Assembly (NCBI GenBank): GCA_945873105.1
Contig: CAMCBW010000049.1
Span: 1-38,805 of the forward strand
Reading direction: 5' to 3'
Origin: Tangfeifania diversioriginum
Lineage (GTDB): Bacteria; Bacteroidota; Bacteroidia; Bacteroidales; Prolixibacteraceae
Length of the DNA: 38,805 bases
The notes under the pieces were generated by a model. That model ran no database searches. It was not told the origin of the DNA and worked only from the letters and a program-made list of their open reading frames with translations. Below are positions 24,026 through 32,804 of this stretch, piece after piece. Positions within the stretch are counted from its first letter, which is position 1. Each line of letters starts with the position of its first letter. The translations under genes were made by a program, and so were the position numbers.

Positions 24026-25141
24026 TCAATCCGCCAGTTGAAGTGTAAAATGGAAGGTGCTTCCCTTCTCTTCCACACTCTCAGCCCAGATTTTGCCTTC
24101 CTGGAGTTCAGCAAATTCCTTGCAGATTAACAGTCCCAGTCCGGAGCTCGCCTCTCCTTCGGTTCCTTTTCGGCAGACCTGCTCATTTAGCTTAAAAAGT
24201 TTGGAAAGCAAATCTTCACTCATACCGATGCCTGAATCGGTTACTGAGATCCTGGCCATATTGCCGGAGACAGCAGCTGTAGCAATGGTGACTTGCCCAT
24301 TGCCATGGGTATATTTAAGGGCATTGGAGATCAGATTACGCAAAATTGTTTCGGTCATTTTCAGATCACATAGCACCTGCAGGGGTTGATCTGCCAGGAA
24401 GGAGAGGTTTATTCTCTTTCGGTTGGCAGATTCACGAAATGGCTCCATTGATCTGGTAATGATCTTGTTTAGGTCAGATGCTTCAGGGATGCAATTGGTA
24501 TATCCCTTGCGAAGGACAGACCATTCCAGCAGGTTTTCCAGCAGTTGGTAAAGGTTGGAGGCAGAAATAAAGAGAGACTTGGAAATGTCTTCAATTTCAC
24601 TCATGGTCATTCTGTTGCTCTCTTCAGCCATTACCTCTGCCAAACCCAGAAATGAGCAGATCGGACTGCGAAGGTCGTGGGCAAGAATTGCAAAGAATTT
24701 GTCCTTTTCAATGTTGCTTTGCTGCAGTTGTTCGTTTTGCGCTTTGATCTCCTCCTCCAAGCTTCTGCGCTTGGTAATATCATTGACGGTGGTGATGAAA
24801 TAGAGCGGTTCCCCCTCACTGTTGCAGTGTAAAAAAGTATGAATATCTGCCCATATAACGGATCCATTTTTATGCAGATACCTTTTTTCCCATCTGTAAG
24901 ATTTTTTTCCTCCGTTGAGTATCTTGAATATGACTTCGTTGTTGTATTCAATGTCCTCCTTGTGGGTATAATCGGCCCATTTTTTGCTGGTGAGCTCCTC
25001 CCTTGTGTAACCTATCATTTCACAAAACGCAGCATTGGGGTGAAGCTTGTTGTCTAGCGAGGTGATAGACATCCCAACTGTAGAATGTTCGAAGAGATCT
25101 TTGAAAATATCATCTGCATTGATATTGTAAAGAATATCCAT
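24026..25141 (-). CDS. Soluble PAS-domain sensor histidine kinase
   Basis: This 371-aa protein has one PAS domain with a C-terminal PAC segment (about 10-125, ending in VNDITKR). A short coiled coil leads to HisKA with His155 in AILAHDLRSP. The HATPase has ILRNLISNALKYT (N box), DSGIGMS (G1) and SSGLGLLICK (G2). There are no membrane segments. The gene begins 1 bp after the stop of the 885-aa kinase gene, so the two are translationally close and surely co-transcribed. It may sense a cytoplasmic ligand, or share signals with the membrane kinase. No cognate receiver is encoded directly beside it, but receiver domains of nearby kinases are possible targets (inference). Confidence 0.93.
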   Translation of the reverse strand: MDILYNINADDIFKDLFEHSTVGMSITSLDNKLHPNAAFCEMIGYTREELTSKKWADYTHKEDIEYNNEVIFKILNGGKKSYRWEKRYLHKNGSVIWADIHTFLHCNSEGEPLYFITTVNDITKRRSLEEEIKAQNEQLQQSNIEKDKFFAILAHDLRSPICSFLGLAEVMAEESNRMTMSEIEDISKSLFISASNLYQLLENLLEWSVLRKGYTNCIPEASDLNKIITRSMEPFRESANRKRINLSFLADQPLQVLCDLKMTETILRNLISNALKYTHGNGQVTIATAAVSGNMARISVTDSGIGMSEDLLSKLFKLNEQVCRKGTEGEASSGLGLLICKEFAELQEGKIWAESVEEKGSTFHFTLQLAD

Positions 25142-25142
25142 A

Positions 25143-27800
25143 TTAAGCTTGGTTGTTAAAAGTCAGGATAAAGTGTGAACCTTTCCCTTTGGTTGATGAT
25201 ACCGATATTTCTCCCTGTAGCAAAGTAACAATTCCCTTTACAATAAAAAGTCCCAATCCACTTCCTTCGTATTGTCGGGTGGAAGAAAAATCTTCCTGCA
25301 TGAAAGAGTCAAAAATAAGTTTCAGGGCATCTTCAGAAATGCCGACCCCGGTATCCTTGACAAAGATGGTTATCTTATTGTCAATTGACTCAATTCCAAC
25401 TACTATATTGCCATCAAGTGTGAATTTAAGTGCATTTCCAACCAGGTGGTGAAGGACTTTCCGAATCAGATCAGGATCAGAATGCAGTGACAATTGCCGG
25501 AGTCTATCCGGTATCTCGGCAGTTATTGTTAGATGCTTAGCGGCACATGGTTCCAAATACTCTTCAACAACTTCAAGGATCATTTTGGACAGGGAGAATA
25601 ATTTCGGATGAATCTCCTGGTTACCGGTCACCAACATTGAGATGTCCAGGTAATCATCGATGGTATGAATCAACCGCTCGCTGCTCTCCTGAACAACGGT
25701 TAAAAATCTGTTTTTCTCCTCCATGGAGAGCTGTTCATTGGCAATGATCTCGCCGAATCCTATTATTCCGTTCAAAGGGGTTCTGATCTCATGCGAGATA
25801 TTGTTCATGAATGCGGTCTTTAGCCTGTTACTTGCTTCAGCCTTGATACTGGCCTCAACCAGGGATTGCTCGATACTGATCTTCTCCAAAAGACTGGCCA
25901 ACATGCCTGTAAAAATTTTGAGGGAGGAAATGTCGGAATCACTCCATTTCCGTTTTGAACGGATGGTGTCAAATCCAACAAATCCCAAACAATTTTTTTG
26001 AGAGATCATGGGAATGGTCAGCATGGATTTAACATCCGGGGAGGCAATGAAGGAAAACAGCGGATTTTTTGGATCCAGGGAGCCTAAATTGTCTTCAAAG
26101 CTAGGTTTGCCTTGCAAATGCCGGCTCATTCCAATGGAAATGAGCGAGGTGGGTAAATGCTGTCGCTCGTGCTGTCTTGGCGTAGCATTCTGACTGCACC
26201 ATTCGTGGGTATTGGACATTGTTTCCTGCTCCAGGTCGTACCTGAAAATATAGCTTCTCTCAACCCCGATGTATTGTGCGACCTGTCTAAGGGAGTCGTT
26301 GATTACTTCATCGTATTCCAACTCTGCAATATAGATGAAACGCGAAGCCAGATTGGTGAGGATTTGCTGGAATCCGGATTGGTACAGGAGATCTTTTTTC
26401 ATCTTGACAGATTCAGAAACATCTCTGATGATGACCAGAACATGTGTAAGGTCAAGTCTGGTGAGTCTTGCTTCATAATGGAGCACATCTCCGGGAAAGT
26501 CCATTTCAAACTGGTGGGTAACCAATTTGTTGGAAATAAGACAGCTTTGCAACAATCCTGTCAAAACCTCCGCCTCCTCCGGATTAAACAGATGGTTTAG
26601 AGAGGCGCCAATCACCTCCTCCCTGTTCAGCAACAGCCGGTCTGTCTCCGATGCAAAAAAATCAGTAAATATGCCTTTGTTATTGATTACCAAGATGATA
26701 TCAGGCATGGCATTGATGACTGCATCCAGTTTTGTTGCCGCATAATTTCTCTCCCGCTCGGTATTGATGAGGTCCGAAATATCTTTGACAACCACAAGTT
26801 TGCCTTGTTTGATTTTGTTGTCATTTACCAATTCAAGTATCTGAATGTCATAGTAATCGGCATTTTCTGCACCCTCCGGATGGATGACCATTTTCCCTGA
26901 GTGGTTGTGCTGTACAAACTGCATTAATTCAGTCCAGCCTGCCAAAAGCGTGGATATCTCTTTCCCCAGTTCTTTTCCGGTAAGTGAAAACTGCTTGCTT
27001 GCAGAAAGATTGAAATCGATGAGTCGGTCGTTGAGGTCAAAAACCAATACCCGGTCCTGAATTTTTTCAAACAGTTTTGAACGGGCAATGGGTACCAATT
27101 CAAATAGTTTAAAACGAACCAGTGCATAATATACGACAATCCCTGACAAGGTAAAAGTAAATGAGACAGGATCAATACCAAATGGAATCATGTTCAACTG
27201 GTAAGCCAGGTAGCCTGCAAATGGGAAGGTGGTGGCCAGGAGTAGAAATACAATTTGTACCCGGTAAACAGAGGCTGCATTTTTCAACATATTTCCGAGC
27301 AGGAGCAAGGAGAAAAGCATACTTAACACCACATATCCCTGATGCACATAGTACCATACAGCCGGAACAAAGGAAAAAGAAGGGAAGGGACCTAAGATGT
27401 TCATCTCCTCCTTTTTGTAAAACAGATGGTGGTTTTCATTGGAAATGACCAACAACAGGGTAGTTATAGGGATGGCAAAGAGGAGAAGCTTGTTTCTGGT
27501 AGTGAGCCATTTACTCCTCCCAGTGAAATGGAGCGAAAACATCAGATAGTAGGTCGACAGAAAAGGAATTCCAAAATACTCCAGGTGGTAAAACAAGGTA
27601 ATCTCCTCCAATGTTTTGAAGGAGATCTCAAAAGTATAGAAGAAGGAGTAAATCGCATTGGCGACAAACAGCAGTACGACAAATTTTGTTTGACTCGTGT
27701 AGTACTTGTGCCACAATACGAATGCCAATATCATCATGATAAGGAATGAGGCAAAGGATATCAGGGCGAATGGATTGTAGTACAATGTTGACTCCGTCAT
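25143..27800 (-). CDS. Membrane sensor kinase: 7TM-PAS-PAS-GAF-HisKA-HATPase
   Basis: This 885-aa protein starts with about seven hydrophobic helices (about 9-235), matching the 7TM region found at the N-terminus of some histidine kinases. PAS-like domains follow (about 245-350 and 360-470), then a GAF-like domain (about 480-645) with VERSYIFRYD. HisKA carries His670 in NNISHEIRTPLNG. HATPase has HLVGNALKFT (N box), DTGVGIS (G1) and GSGLGLFIVKG (G2). It is a cytoplasmic membrane sensor for an unknown signal. It is the first gene of the minus-strand signalling cluster and overlaps no neighbour. It has no fused receiver, so its phosphoryl acceptor could be one of the receiver-first kinases in this window (inference). 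Confidence 0.93.
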   Translation of the reverse strand: MTESTLYYNPFALISFASFLIMMILAFVLWHKYYTSQTKFVVLLFVANAIYSFFYTFEISFKTLEEITLFYHLEYFGIPFLSTYYLMFSLHFTGRSKWLTTRNKLLLFAIPITTLLLVISNENHHLFYKKEEMNILGPFPSFSFVPAVWYYVHQGYVVLSMLFSLLLLGNMLKNAASVYRVQIVFLLLATTFPFAGYLAYQLNMIPFGIDPVSFTFTLSGIVVYYALVRFKLFELVPIARSKLFEKIQDRVLVFDLNDRLIDFNLSASKQFSLTGKELGKEISTLLAGWTELMQFVQHNHSGKMVIHPEGAENADYYDIQILELVNDNKIKQGKLVVVKDISDLINTERERNYAATKLDAVINAMPDIILVINNKGIFTDFFASETDRLLLNREEVIGASLNHLFNPEEAEVLTGLLQSCLISNKLVTHQFEMDFPGDVLHYEARLTRLDLTHVLVIIRDVSESVKMKKDLLYQSGFQQILTNLASRFIYIAELEYDEVINDSLRQVAQYIGVERSYIFRYDLEQETMSNTHEWCSQNATPRQHERQHLPTSLISIGMSRHLQGKPSFEDNLGSLDPKNPLFSFIASPDVKSMLTIPMISQKNCLGFVGFDTIRSKRKWSDSDISSLKIFTGMLASLLEKISIEQSLVEASIKAEASNRLKTAFMNNISHEIRTPLNGIIGFGEIIANEQLSMEEKNRFLTVVQESSERLIHTIDDYLDISMLVTGNQEIHPKLFSLSKMILEVVEEYLEPCAAKHLTITAEIPDRLRQLSLHSDPDLIRKVLHHLVGNALKFTLDGNIVVGIESIDNKITIFVKDTGVGISEDALKLIFDSFMQEDFSSTRQYEGSGLGLFIVKGIVTLLQGEISVSSTKGKGSHFILTFNNQA

Positions 27801-28138
27801 AACTGCAAATCTCGAATAATTTCGTTAAGGTACAAAAAAACTAAATATATTGAATTGTCCGTTAATTTAGAATGATTTTTTGGAGATGGCAATGACCTTC
27901 ATTTTAAGCAGTTGAACCCATAAAAAAAAGTGGGGATTCAGCGGTTTTATCGAATACAATTGTTAATTTTAGCTGGACATAAAGGGCAGATCAACACTGA
28001 ATTAAAGCGTGAATATCGCTGACTGTTAAAGCCATTGAAAATTTATTTGCCATGACTTTGCACAAATTTCAACGTTGAAGTTGCTTTAAGAGTCTGTATG
28101 CTAATTAGATAAAATAACTTATTCAATCATCTAAATGA

Positions 28139-28152
28139 TTGTAGGTGAAAAA
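28139..28152 (+). promoter_or_regulatory. Shared leader motif TTGTAGGTGAAAAA, copy 3
   Basis: This copy is identical over 14 bases to the one at 13602-13615. It lies about 36-49 bases upstream of the -7 element at 28188, a position typical of activator sites. It is followed by CCGGACA. Confidence 0.45.
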
Positions 28153-28187
28153 CCGGACAATCATTAGGTTACTCCCCCAAGATTCTT

Positions 28188-28195
28188 TAATTTTG
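28188..28195 (+). promoter_or_regulatory. Candidate -7 element TAATTTTG for the fermentation cluster
   Basis: TAATTTTG matches TAnnTTTG and lies 41 bp before the start codon at 28237. The -33 position has TTAG rather than TTTG, so an activator may be needed. Confidence 0.45.
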
Positions 28196-28236
28196 TACAT
28201 TCTAAAAAAAAGTTCGAAAAATTTAATATTTCACCC

Positions 28237-29244
28237 ATGAATTTGCTCGAAACGATCAAGGAAAATGCCATTAAGCTTCAGAACCACATTGTTTTGCCGG
28301 AAGGGAGTGAATTACGCACGCTGAAGGCAACTGAAGTAATCCTGCAGGAGAAGATTGCCCAAATTACCTTGTTGGGAAATCAAATGCAAATTGAGGCCAT
28401 TGCCGCCAGGGAGGGTATCTCCATTTCCGGGGCAAAAATTGTTGATCCGGAAACAGCCATCAACCGGCAGAAATATGCTGAGCTAATGGTAGAACTGCGA
28501 AAAAGTAAGGGTTTAACGATTGAAAAGGCTTTGGAATTGCTGAATGATCCACTCTATTTTGGCGTCATGATGATCAAAGCGGGAGACGCCGATGGGGAGG
28601 TTGCGGGTGCCATCAATGCAACCGGAGATGTTCTGCGGCCGGCTTTTCAGTTTGTGAAGACACTTCCCGGTGTTTCAGTGGTTTCAGGACTTTTTTTCAT
28701 GATTTTCAAGGATAAGAATATAGGAGACAATGGGATGCTGGTTTTTGCCGATTGTGCGGTGATGCCGGATCCCGATGCTTCTCAGTTGGCTGAAATTGCC
28801 GTTACTACGGCTGCCTCTGCCAAATCCATTGCCAATATTGAACCCCGCGTAGCCATGCTCTCTTTTTCTACCAAGGGTAGTGCACAGCACGAATTGGTTG
28901 ACAAAGTTGCCCAGGCCACCAAAATTGCTGCCACGATGAACCCTGACCTGTTGATCGATGGTGAGATGCAGTTGGATGCAGCACTTGTGCCGGAGGTTGG
29001 ACAATTGAAATCTCCGGGCAGCAAAGTAGCCGGACGTGCCAATGTGCTGGTTTTCCCCGGACTTGAGTCGGGAAATATCGGTTATAAACTGGTGCAGCGA
29101 CTTGCAGGAGCAGAGGCAATCGGTCCCGTATTGCAGGGAATGGCCGCCCCAATCAATGATCTGTCGCGGGGTTGTTCCGTGAGCGATATCGTGAACATGG
29201 TGGCCATCACCTCCAACCAGGCAGGTACAAAAAGGTCAAGTTGA
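28237..29244 (+). CDS. pta: Phosphate acetyltransferase
   Basis: This 335-aa protein is a single-domain phosphate acetyl/butyryltransferase. It interconverts acetyl-CoA plus phosphate with acetyl phosphate plus CoA in the cytoplasm. Family landmarks include VLPEGSELRTLKA (19-31), GDADGEVAGAINATGDVLRPA, the VFADCAVMPDPDA segment and IDGEMQLDAALVPEVG near the C-terminus. The length and these motifs fit acetate-type enzymes (Pta) better than Ptb, which is encoded separately at 31893. The acetate kinase two genes downstream completes the Pta-AckA pathway, which makes ATP from acetyl-CoA. It is the first gene of the fermentation cluster, with a candidate promoter at 28188. Confidence 0.93.
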   Translation: MNLLETIKENAIKLQNHIVLPEGSELRTLKATEVILQEKIAQITLLGNQMQIEAIAAREGISISGAKIVDPETAINRQKYAELMVELRKSKGLTIEKALELLNDPLYFGVMMIKAGDADGEVAGAINATGDVLRPAFQFVKTLPGVSVVSGLFFMIFKDKNIGDNGMLVFADCAVMPDPDASQLAEIAVTTAASAKSIANIEPRVAMLSFSTKGSAQHELVDKVAQATKIAATMNPDLLIDGEMQLDAALVPEVGQLKSPGSKVAGRANVLVFPGLESGNIGYKLVQRLAGAEAIGPVLQGMAAPINDLSRGCSVSDIVNMVAITSNQAGTKRSS

Positions 29245-29303
29245 AAATTGCACAACAATAGGAAGGTTAAAATGTTGATAAAATGGCTATTCCGTGATTT
29301 ATA

Positions 29304-29341
29304 ATTCATAACTCATAACTCATAACTCATAACTCATAACT
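29304..29341. repeat. ACTCATA heptamer array
   Basis: One degenerate unit (ATTCATA) and four perfect ACTCATA units lie in the gap between the pta and dehydrogenase genes. Degenerate TTTCAAAC copies follow up to 29398. Confidence 0.85.
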
Positions 29342-29414
29342 TTTTCAAACACCCTTCCAACTTTTCAAACCAATAAAACCATTCAAACATTTCAAACAAA
29401 AAAAATAGCTTCCC

Positions 29415-30392
29415 ATGGGAGAGATGATAATAGAGCAGATTGAGGATTTTGGACTTAGTAAGAAACAACAGCAACGAACACTGTTTTCAAAAATAGGCAT
29501 TATCGGCTGCGGAAAAGACGGACAAAACATTGCCAGAATAGCCAGCGCATATGGCATAGAGGTGGTTTTTATTGAACTTTCCGACGATCGGATCAGGAAC
29601 GCTTATGAGCAGTTGGATAAAACGCTGGACAAGCGAATTGAAAACTGGGGAATGACGGTAGGTGAAAAGAAGTTGATTCTTTCACGAATCAAAGGGAGTT
29701 TGGATTATGAAGATTTGAAGGATTGTGATTTTGTCATAGAAGTGATCCGCGCAGAGTCTTCAGCAAGAAAAATTACGGAAAGGAAAGAGGTGTTCAGGAA
29801 GATAGAAAAGGTAGTTTGCAAGGATTGCATCATCGCTACCAATTCAACGACCATCATTGTCACGGAACTCGCCTCTGAACTGGAGCACCGTGAACGTTGC
29901 GTGAGCCTTCATTTCTTCGTTCAGTCACCGGATGCAAAGATTTGCGAAGTGGTCAAGGGGCTGTATACTTCGGACGAGGTGTATGAGAGGGTGCTGACTT
30001 TCGTCAAACTTGTCAACCGGCAGGCCATACCAGTAGAGGAATCGGCTGGACTTATCTCCATCCGGCTCTACATGGCATTGCTCAACGAAGCTTGCGAGGT
30101 ATTGATGGAGGGAGTCGGAACCATGTCCAATATTGATACGGTCTGGAAAATCGGGTTTGGCATGCGCTTTGGACCTTTTGAGCTTGCAGATATTTTGGGC
30201 ATTGATAAAGTAAACCGTTGGATGGAAAATCTTTATTCCGAATTTGGAGATCCGATGTACATGCCTTCACCGGTCATTAAAAAGCTAAACAGGGCGAAGA
30301 GATTTGGGAAGCATGTCTGCTGGGGTTTTTACAAATACGATGAAAAGGGCAATATCATTGGGACGACTCCATTGGCAACTGAAAGAATATAG
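29415..30392 (+). CDS. 3-hydroxyacyl-CoA dehydrogenase family protein
   Basis: This 325-aa protein has a Rossmann domain beginning IGIIGCGKDGQNIA (about 27-40), with GCGKDG replacing the usual GxGxxG pattern GAGTMG. Catalytic positions known from the 3-hydroxybutyryl-CoA dehydrogenase family are all present: Ser in TNSTT, His in SLHFF, Glu in ICEVVKG, and Asn in ALLNEACE. The usual HFFNP is HFFVQSP here. The C-terminal domain has FGPFELADILGID. It probably oxidises or reduces 3-hydroxyacyl-CoA with NAD(P), supplying the C4 acyl-CoA branch beside Ptb and Buk. An extra 26 residues precede the Rossmann fold. Met4 is an alternative start. The substrate chain length cannot be read from the sequence. 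Confidence 0.85.
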   Translation: MGEMIIEQIEDFGLSKKQQQRTLFSKIGIIGCGKDGQNIARIASAYGIEVVFIELSDDRIRNAYEQLDKTLDKRIENWGMTVGEKKLILSRIKGSLDYEDLKDCDFVIEVIRAESSARKITERKEVFRKIEKVVCKDCIIATNSTTIIVTELASELEHRERCVSLHFFVQSPDAKICEVVKGLYTSDEVYERVLTFVKLVNRQAIPVEESAGLISIRLYMALLNEACEVLMEGVGTMSNIDTVWKIGFGMRFGPFELADILGIDKVNRWMENLYSEFGDPMYMPSPVIKKLNRAKRFGKHVCWGFYKYDEKGNIIGTTPLATERI

Positions 30393-30393
30393 A

Positions 30394-30427
30394 AAATTAC
30401 GAATTACGAATTACGAATTACGAATTT
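30394..30427. repeat. GAATTAC heptamer array
   Basis: AAATTAC and three perfect GAATTAC units plus a partial unit begin 2 bp after the dehydrogenase stop codon. Similar GAATTAC words recur at 37602-37680. Confidence 0.85.
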
Positions 30428-30504
30428 GGATCGATCTTAAGTTCAGTTGTTGCAATGGTGTATCAATAATGCAATTGCAACCCGCTGCCCTGGAGAATTG
30501 ATCC
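30428..30504 (+). other. Nested inverted repeat in the acetate kinase leader
   Basis: An outer 8-bp stem pairs GGATCGAT (30428-30435) with ATTGATCC (30497-30504), including one G-U pair. An inner 8-bp stem pairs GTTGCAAT (30449-30456) with ATTGCAAC (30474-30481). The structure ends 18 bases before the ackA start. It may be a cis-acting RNA element; there is no T-loop, so it is not a tRNA. Confidence 0.35.
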
Positions 30505-30522
30505 AAAAAATCAAAGACGAAC

Positions 30523-31731
30523 ATGAAAATATTAGTACTGAATTGTGGCAGTTCCTCCATCAAATATCAATTTTTCTCTCTTGAGTCTAATTCTTTGATT
30601 GCGAAAGGTATTGTAGAGAAAATTGGCATGAAGGGTTCCTTTCTCAAACATGAAAAGGAGGATGGACAAAAAGTCTTGTTTGAAGGGGAGATCCTGGATC
30701 ATAAAATTGGAATCGAATATATTTTGGGTGTACTCTCGAGTGCCAAACATGGCTGTATTAAAAACCTGGAAGAGATCAGTGCAGTTGGTCACAGGGTGGT
30801 TCATGGTGGCGAGTTGTTCACGGAAAGTAAACTGGTAGACGACGAGGTCATCCAGGCTCTGGAGAAGTATACTGAACTGGCGCCCTTGCACAACCCGCCA
30901 AACCTCAAGGGTATTTATGGACTTGGTGCACTGATCCCTTCCATTCCGCAGGTAGCTGTCTTTGATACGGCTTTTCATACCACGATGCCCCAGCATGCCT
31001 ACATGTATGCGATTCCCTATGCACTTTACAAAAAGTATGGTATCCGTCGCTATGGATTTCATGGAACCAGTCACCGGTTTGTGGCTGCCAGGGCCTGTGA
31101 GATTTTGGGTACGAAATGCAAAGGACTTAAAATTATTACCTGCCACTTGGGCAATGGGGCATCCGTTTGTGCCATAAAAGATGGAATTTCCGTTGACACC
31201 TCCATGGGATTTACACCGGTGGAAGGCTTAATCATGGGATCAAGGTCGGGGGATATCGACATGGGTGCGGTCACCTATATCATGGACAAGGAAAAAATCG
31301 GTACCAAATCCGCATCTGTGCTATTCAACAAGCATTCAGGTATGTTGGGGATTAGTGGGTTATCTTCCGATATGCGCGAAATAAGGGAAGCTGCTACGAA
31401 AGGGGATGAGCGTTGCCAGCTGGCACTCAAGATGTTTGATTATAGGATTAAAAAATACATTGGAGCCTACGCGGCAGCAATGGGGGGGATAGACGTACTA
31501 ATCTTCACCGGGGGAATCGGGGAAAATTCCGATACGACCCGGACAGGGGTCTGTAAAGGACTTGAATTTTTGGGTATCGAACTGGATGAAACAGTTAATA
31601 CCGGTTTGCGCAGCCAGGAATGTACCATTAGCAAGGCTGGTGCAAAGGTTAAAGTGATGGTAGTTCCTACCAACGAAGAGTTGATGATTGCCATTGATAC
31701 CCAGAAAATCATTGAAGCACACAAAAATTAA
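30523..31731 (+). CDS. ackA: Acetate kinase
   Basis: This 402-aa enzyme converts acetyl phosphate plus ADP to acetate plus ATP. It belongs to the ASKHA fold. It has the N-terminal phosphate loop LVLNCGSSSIKYQFF (4-18), GHRVVHGG, HNPPNLKGI, VFDTAFHTTMP, GFHGTSHRFV, the CHLGNGASVCAI loop, TSMGFTPVEGLIMGSRSGDID and the C-terminal FTGGIGENS. The length is the usual one. Every hallmark residue that I know for the family is visible. It follows the dehydrogenase gene by 130 bp that contain heptamer repeats and a nested inverted repeat. With pta it completes acetate formation. Confidence 0.96.
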   Translation: MKILVLNCGSSSIKYQFFSLESNSLIAKGIVEKIGMKGSFLKHEKEDGQKVLFEGEILDHKIGIEYILGVLSSAKHGCIKNLEEISAVGHRVVHGGELFTESKLVDDEVIQALEKYTELAPLHNPPNLKGIYGLGALIPSIPQVAVFDTAFHTTMPQHAYMYAIPYALYKKYGIRRYGFHGTSHRFVAARACEILGTKCKGLKIITCHLGNGASVCAIKDGISVDTSMGFTPVEGLIMGSRSGDIDMGAVTYIMDKEKIGTKSASVLFNKHSGMLGISGLSSDMREIREAATKGDERCQLALKMFDYRIKKYIGAYAAAMGGIDVLIFTGGIGENSDTTRTGVCKGLEFLGIELDETVNTGLRSQECTISKAGAKVKVMVVPTNEELMIAIDTQKIIEAHKN

Positions 31732-31795
31732 TCCTTCTCTTTTTTGTTTGTTAAATTTGTGATCTTTGCGCTATTCAAAGGATCTTTCAATATTG

Positions 31796-31849
31796 TTTGA
31801 AATGTTTGAAATGTTTGAAATGTTTGAAATGTTTGAAATGTTTGAAATG
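31796..31849 (+). repeat. Six perfect TTTGAAATG units
   Basis: Six contiguous 9-bp units lie 43 bp upstream of the ptb start, in its leader. The copy number and orientation match the array at 21392-21445. An ATG created inside the array opens a frame (KCLKCLKC) that runs into ptb. Confidence 0.9.
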
Positions 31850-31892
31850 TTTTCCTTTAGTCCTTAATTGCCAAACTATATTACCGGAATTG

Positions 31893-32792
31893 ATGATAAC
31901 GAAATTAGACGACCTTTTCCCGGCAGTTCTAAGACAAGTCAAAAAAACATTGATTGTGGTTAGTGCCAATGACAACCACTCGGTGATGGCTGCCTATGAG
32001 GCGGTTAAACGAGGCTTGGTTCATGCCATTCTGATTGGCGATAAAGCCACCATTGAGCACATCTGTGCGGAAGAACATGCTGATGCTTCCCTCTTCACGA
32101 TCCTTCATCAACCCGATGAGTGGTTGGCAGCCGTTCAGGCAGTACAAATGATTCGTCAGCAGGAGGGGGATATTCTCATGAAAGGACTGATCTCTACCGA
32201 TAGGTTCATCAAGGCAATTCTCGACAAGGAGAAGGGATTGATGGATCCGGGAAGTGTACTGAGCCATGTGACGGTCATCCAAAATCCAAATTATTACAAG
32301 TTAATGATCGTCAGTGATGTGGCAGTGTTGCCACAGCCGGATCTTTCCCAGAAAATAAAGCTCATCGGATACATGGTAAAAACCGCTGCAGCATTGGGAA
32401 TTAGTCATCCAAAAGTAGCGGTAATTGCACCAAGTGAGCAGCTTTTGCTGCAATTGGAGTCCTCCAGGGATGCTGCTTTTCTCTCCAAGATGGGGGAGCG
32501 GGGGCAGATCAAGGGGTGTCTCATCGATGGTCCGTTGGCGCTGGATATTGCCATTGACGCTGAAGCAGCTGAAATCAAGGGGATCAAAGGGGAGGTCGCC
32601 GGAGATGCAGATTGTTTGCTCTTTCCCAACCTGGATGCGGGCAATGTATTTTACAAAACCAACATGAAGCTTGCAAAGGCAGAATCTGCCGCCATGCTGA
32701 CAGGCGCCAGGGTCCCGGTTGTTCTCACTTCCCGCGGGGATTCAACACTTACCAAGCAGTATTCCATCGCATTAGCTGCTTTAGTCATCTAA
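31893..32792 (+). CDS. ptb: Phosphate butyryltransferase
   Basis: From the ATG at 31893 (MITKLDDLF) this is a 299-aa protein, the usual Ptb length. An in-frame upstream ATG at 31797 adds 32 residues, most of which translate the TTTGAAATG array (KCL repeats), and is very unlikely to be the real start. Conserved segments include VVSANDNHSVMAAYEAV, GDILMKGLISTDRFIKAIL, VSDVAVLPQPDLSQKI, IDGPLALDIAIDAEA and the C-terminal LFPNLDAGNVFYK. The enzyme converts butyryl-CoA (or branched C4-C5 acyl-CoA) plus phosphate to the acyl phosphate. The kinase gene starts 12 bp downstream, so ptb and buk form a tight pair. Confidence 0.93.
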   Translation: MITKLDDLFPAVLRQVKKTLIVVSANDNHSVMAAYEAVKRGLVHAILIGDKATIEHICAEEHADASLFTILHQPDEWLAAVQAVQMIRQQEGDILMKGLISTDRFIKAILDKEKGLMDPGSVLSHVTVIQNPNYYKLMIVSDVAVLPQPDLSQKIKLIGYMVKTAAALGISHPKVAVIAPSEQLLLQLESSRDAAFLSKMGERGQIKGCLIDGPLALDIAIDAEAAEIKGIKGEVAGDADCLLFPNLDAGNVFYKTNMKLAKAESAAMLTGARVPVVLTSRGDSTLTKQYSIALAALVI

Positions 32793-32804
32793 AAACATTA
32801 CGAC

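Larger units (their letters stand above)
27801..28236. other. Divergent promoter region between kinase cluster and fermentation cluster
   Basis: This 436-bp AT-rich gap separates minus-strand and plus-strand blocks. It holds the motif TTGTAGGTGAAAAA (28139-28152) and the -7 element TAATTTTG (28188-28195) for the plus-strand genes. No clear promoter was found for the kinase side, and no gene or RNA was recognised. Confidence 0.65.

Noticed and set aside
30428-30504. tRNA in the ackA leader
   Set aside because: The length and outer stem suggest it, but there is no GTTCRANNC T-loop, no proper anticodon arm and no CCA.
31787-31975. 62-codon minus-strand ORF ending in KHFKHFKHF
   Set aside because: It is a translation of the TTTGAAATG array on the opposite strand of the ptb leader.
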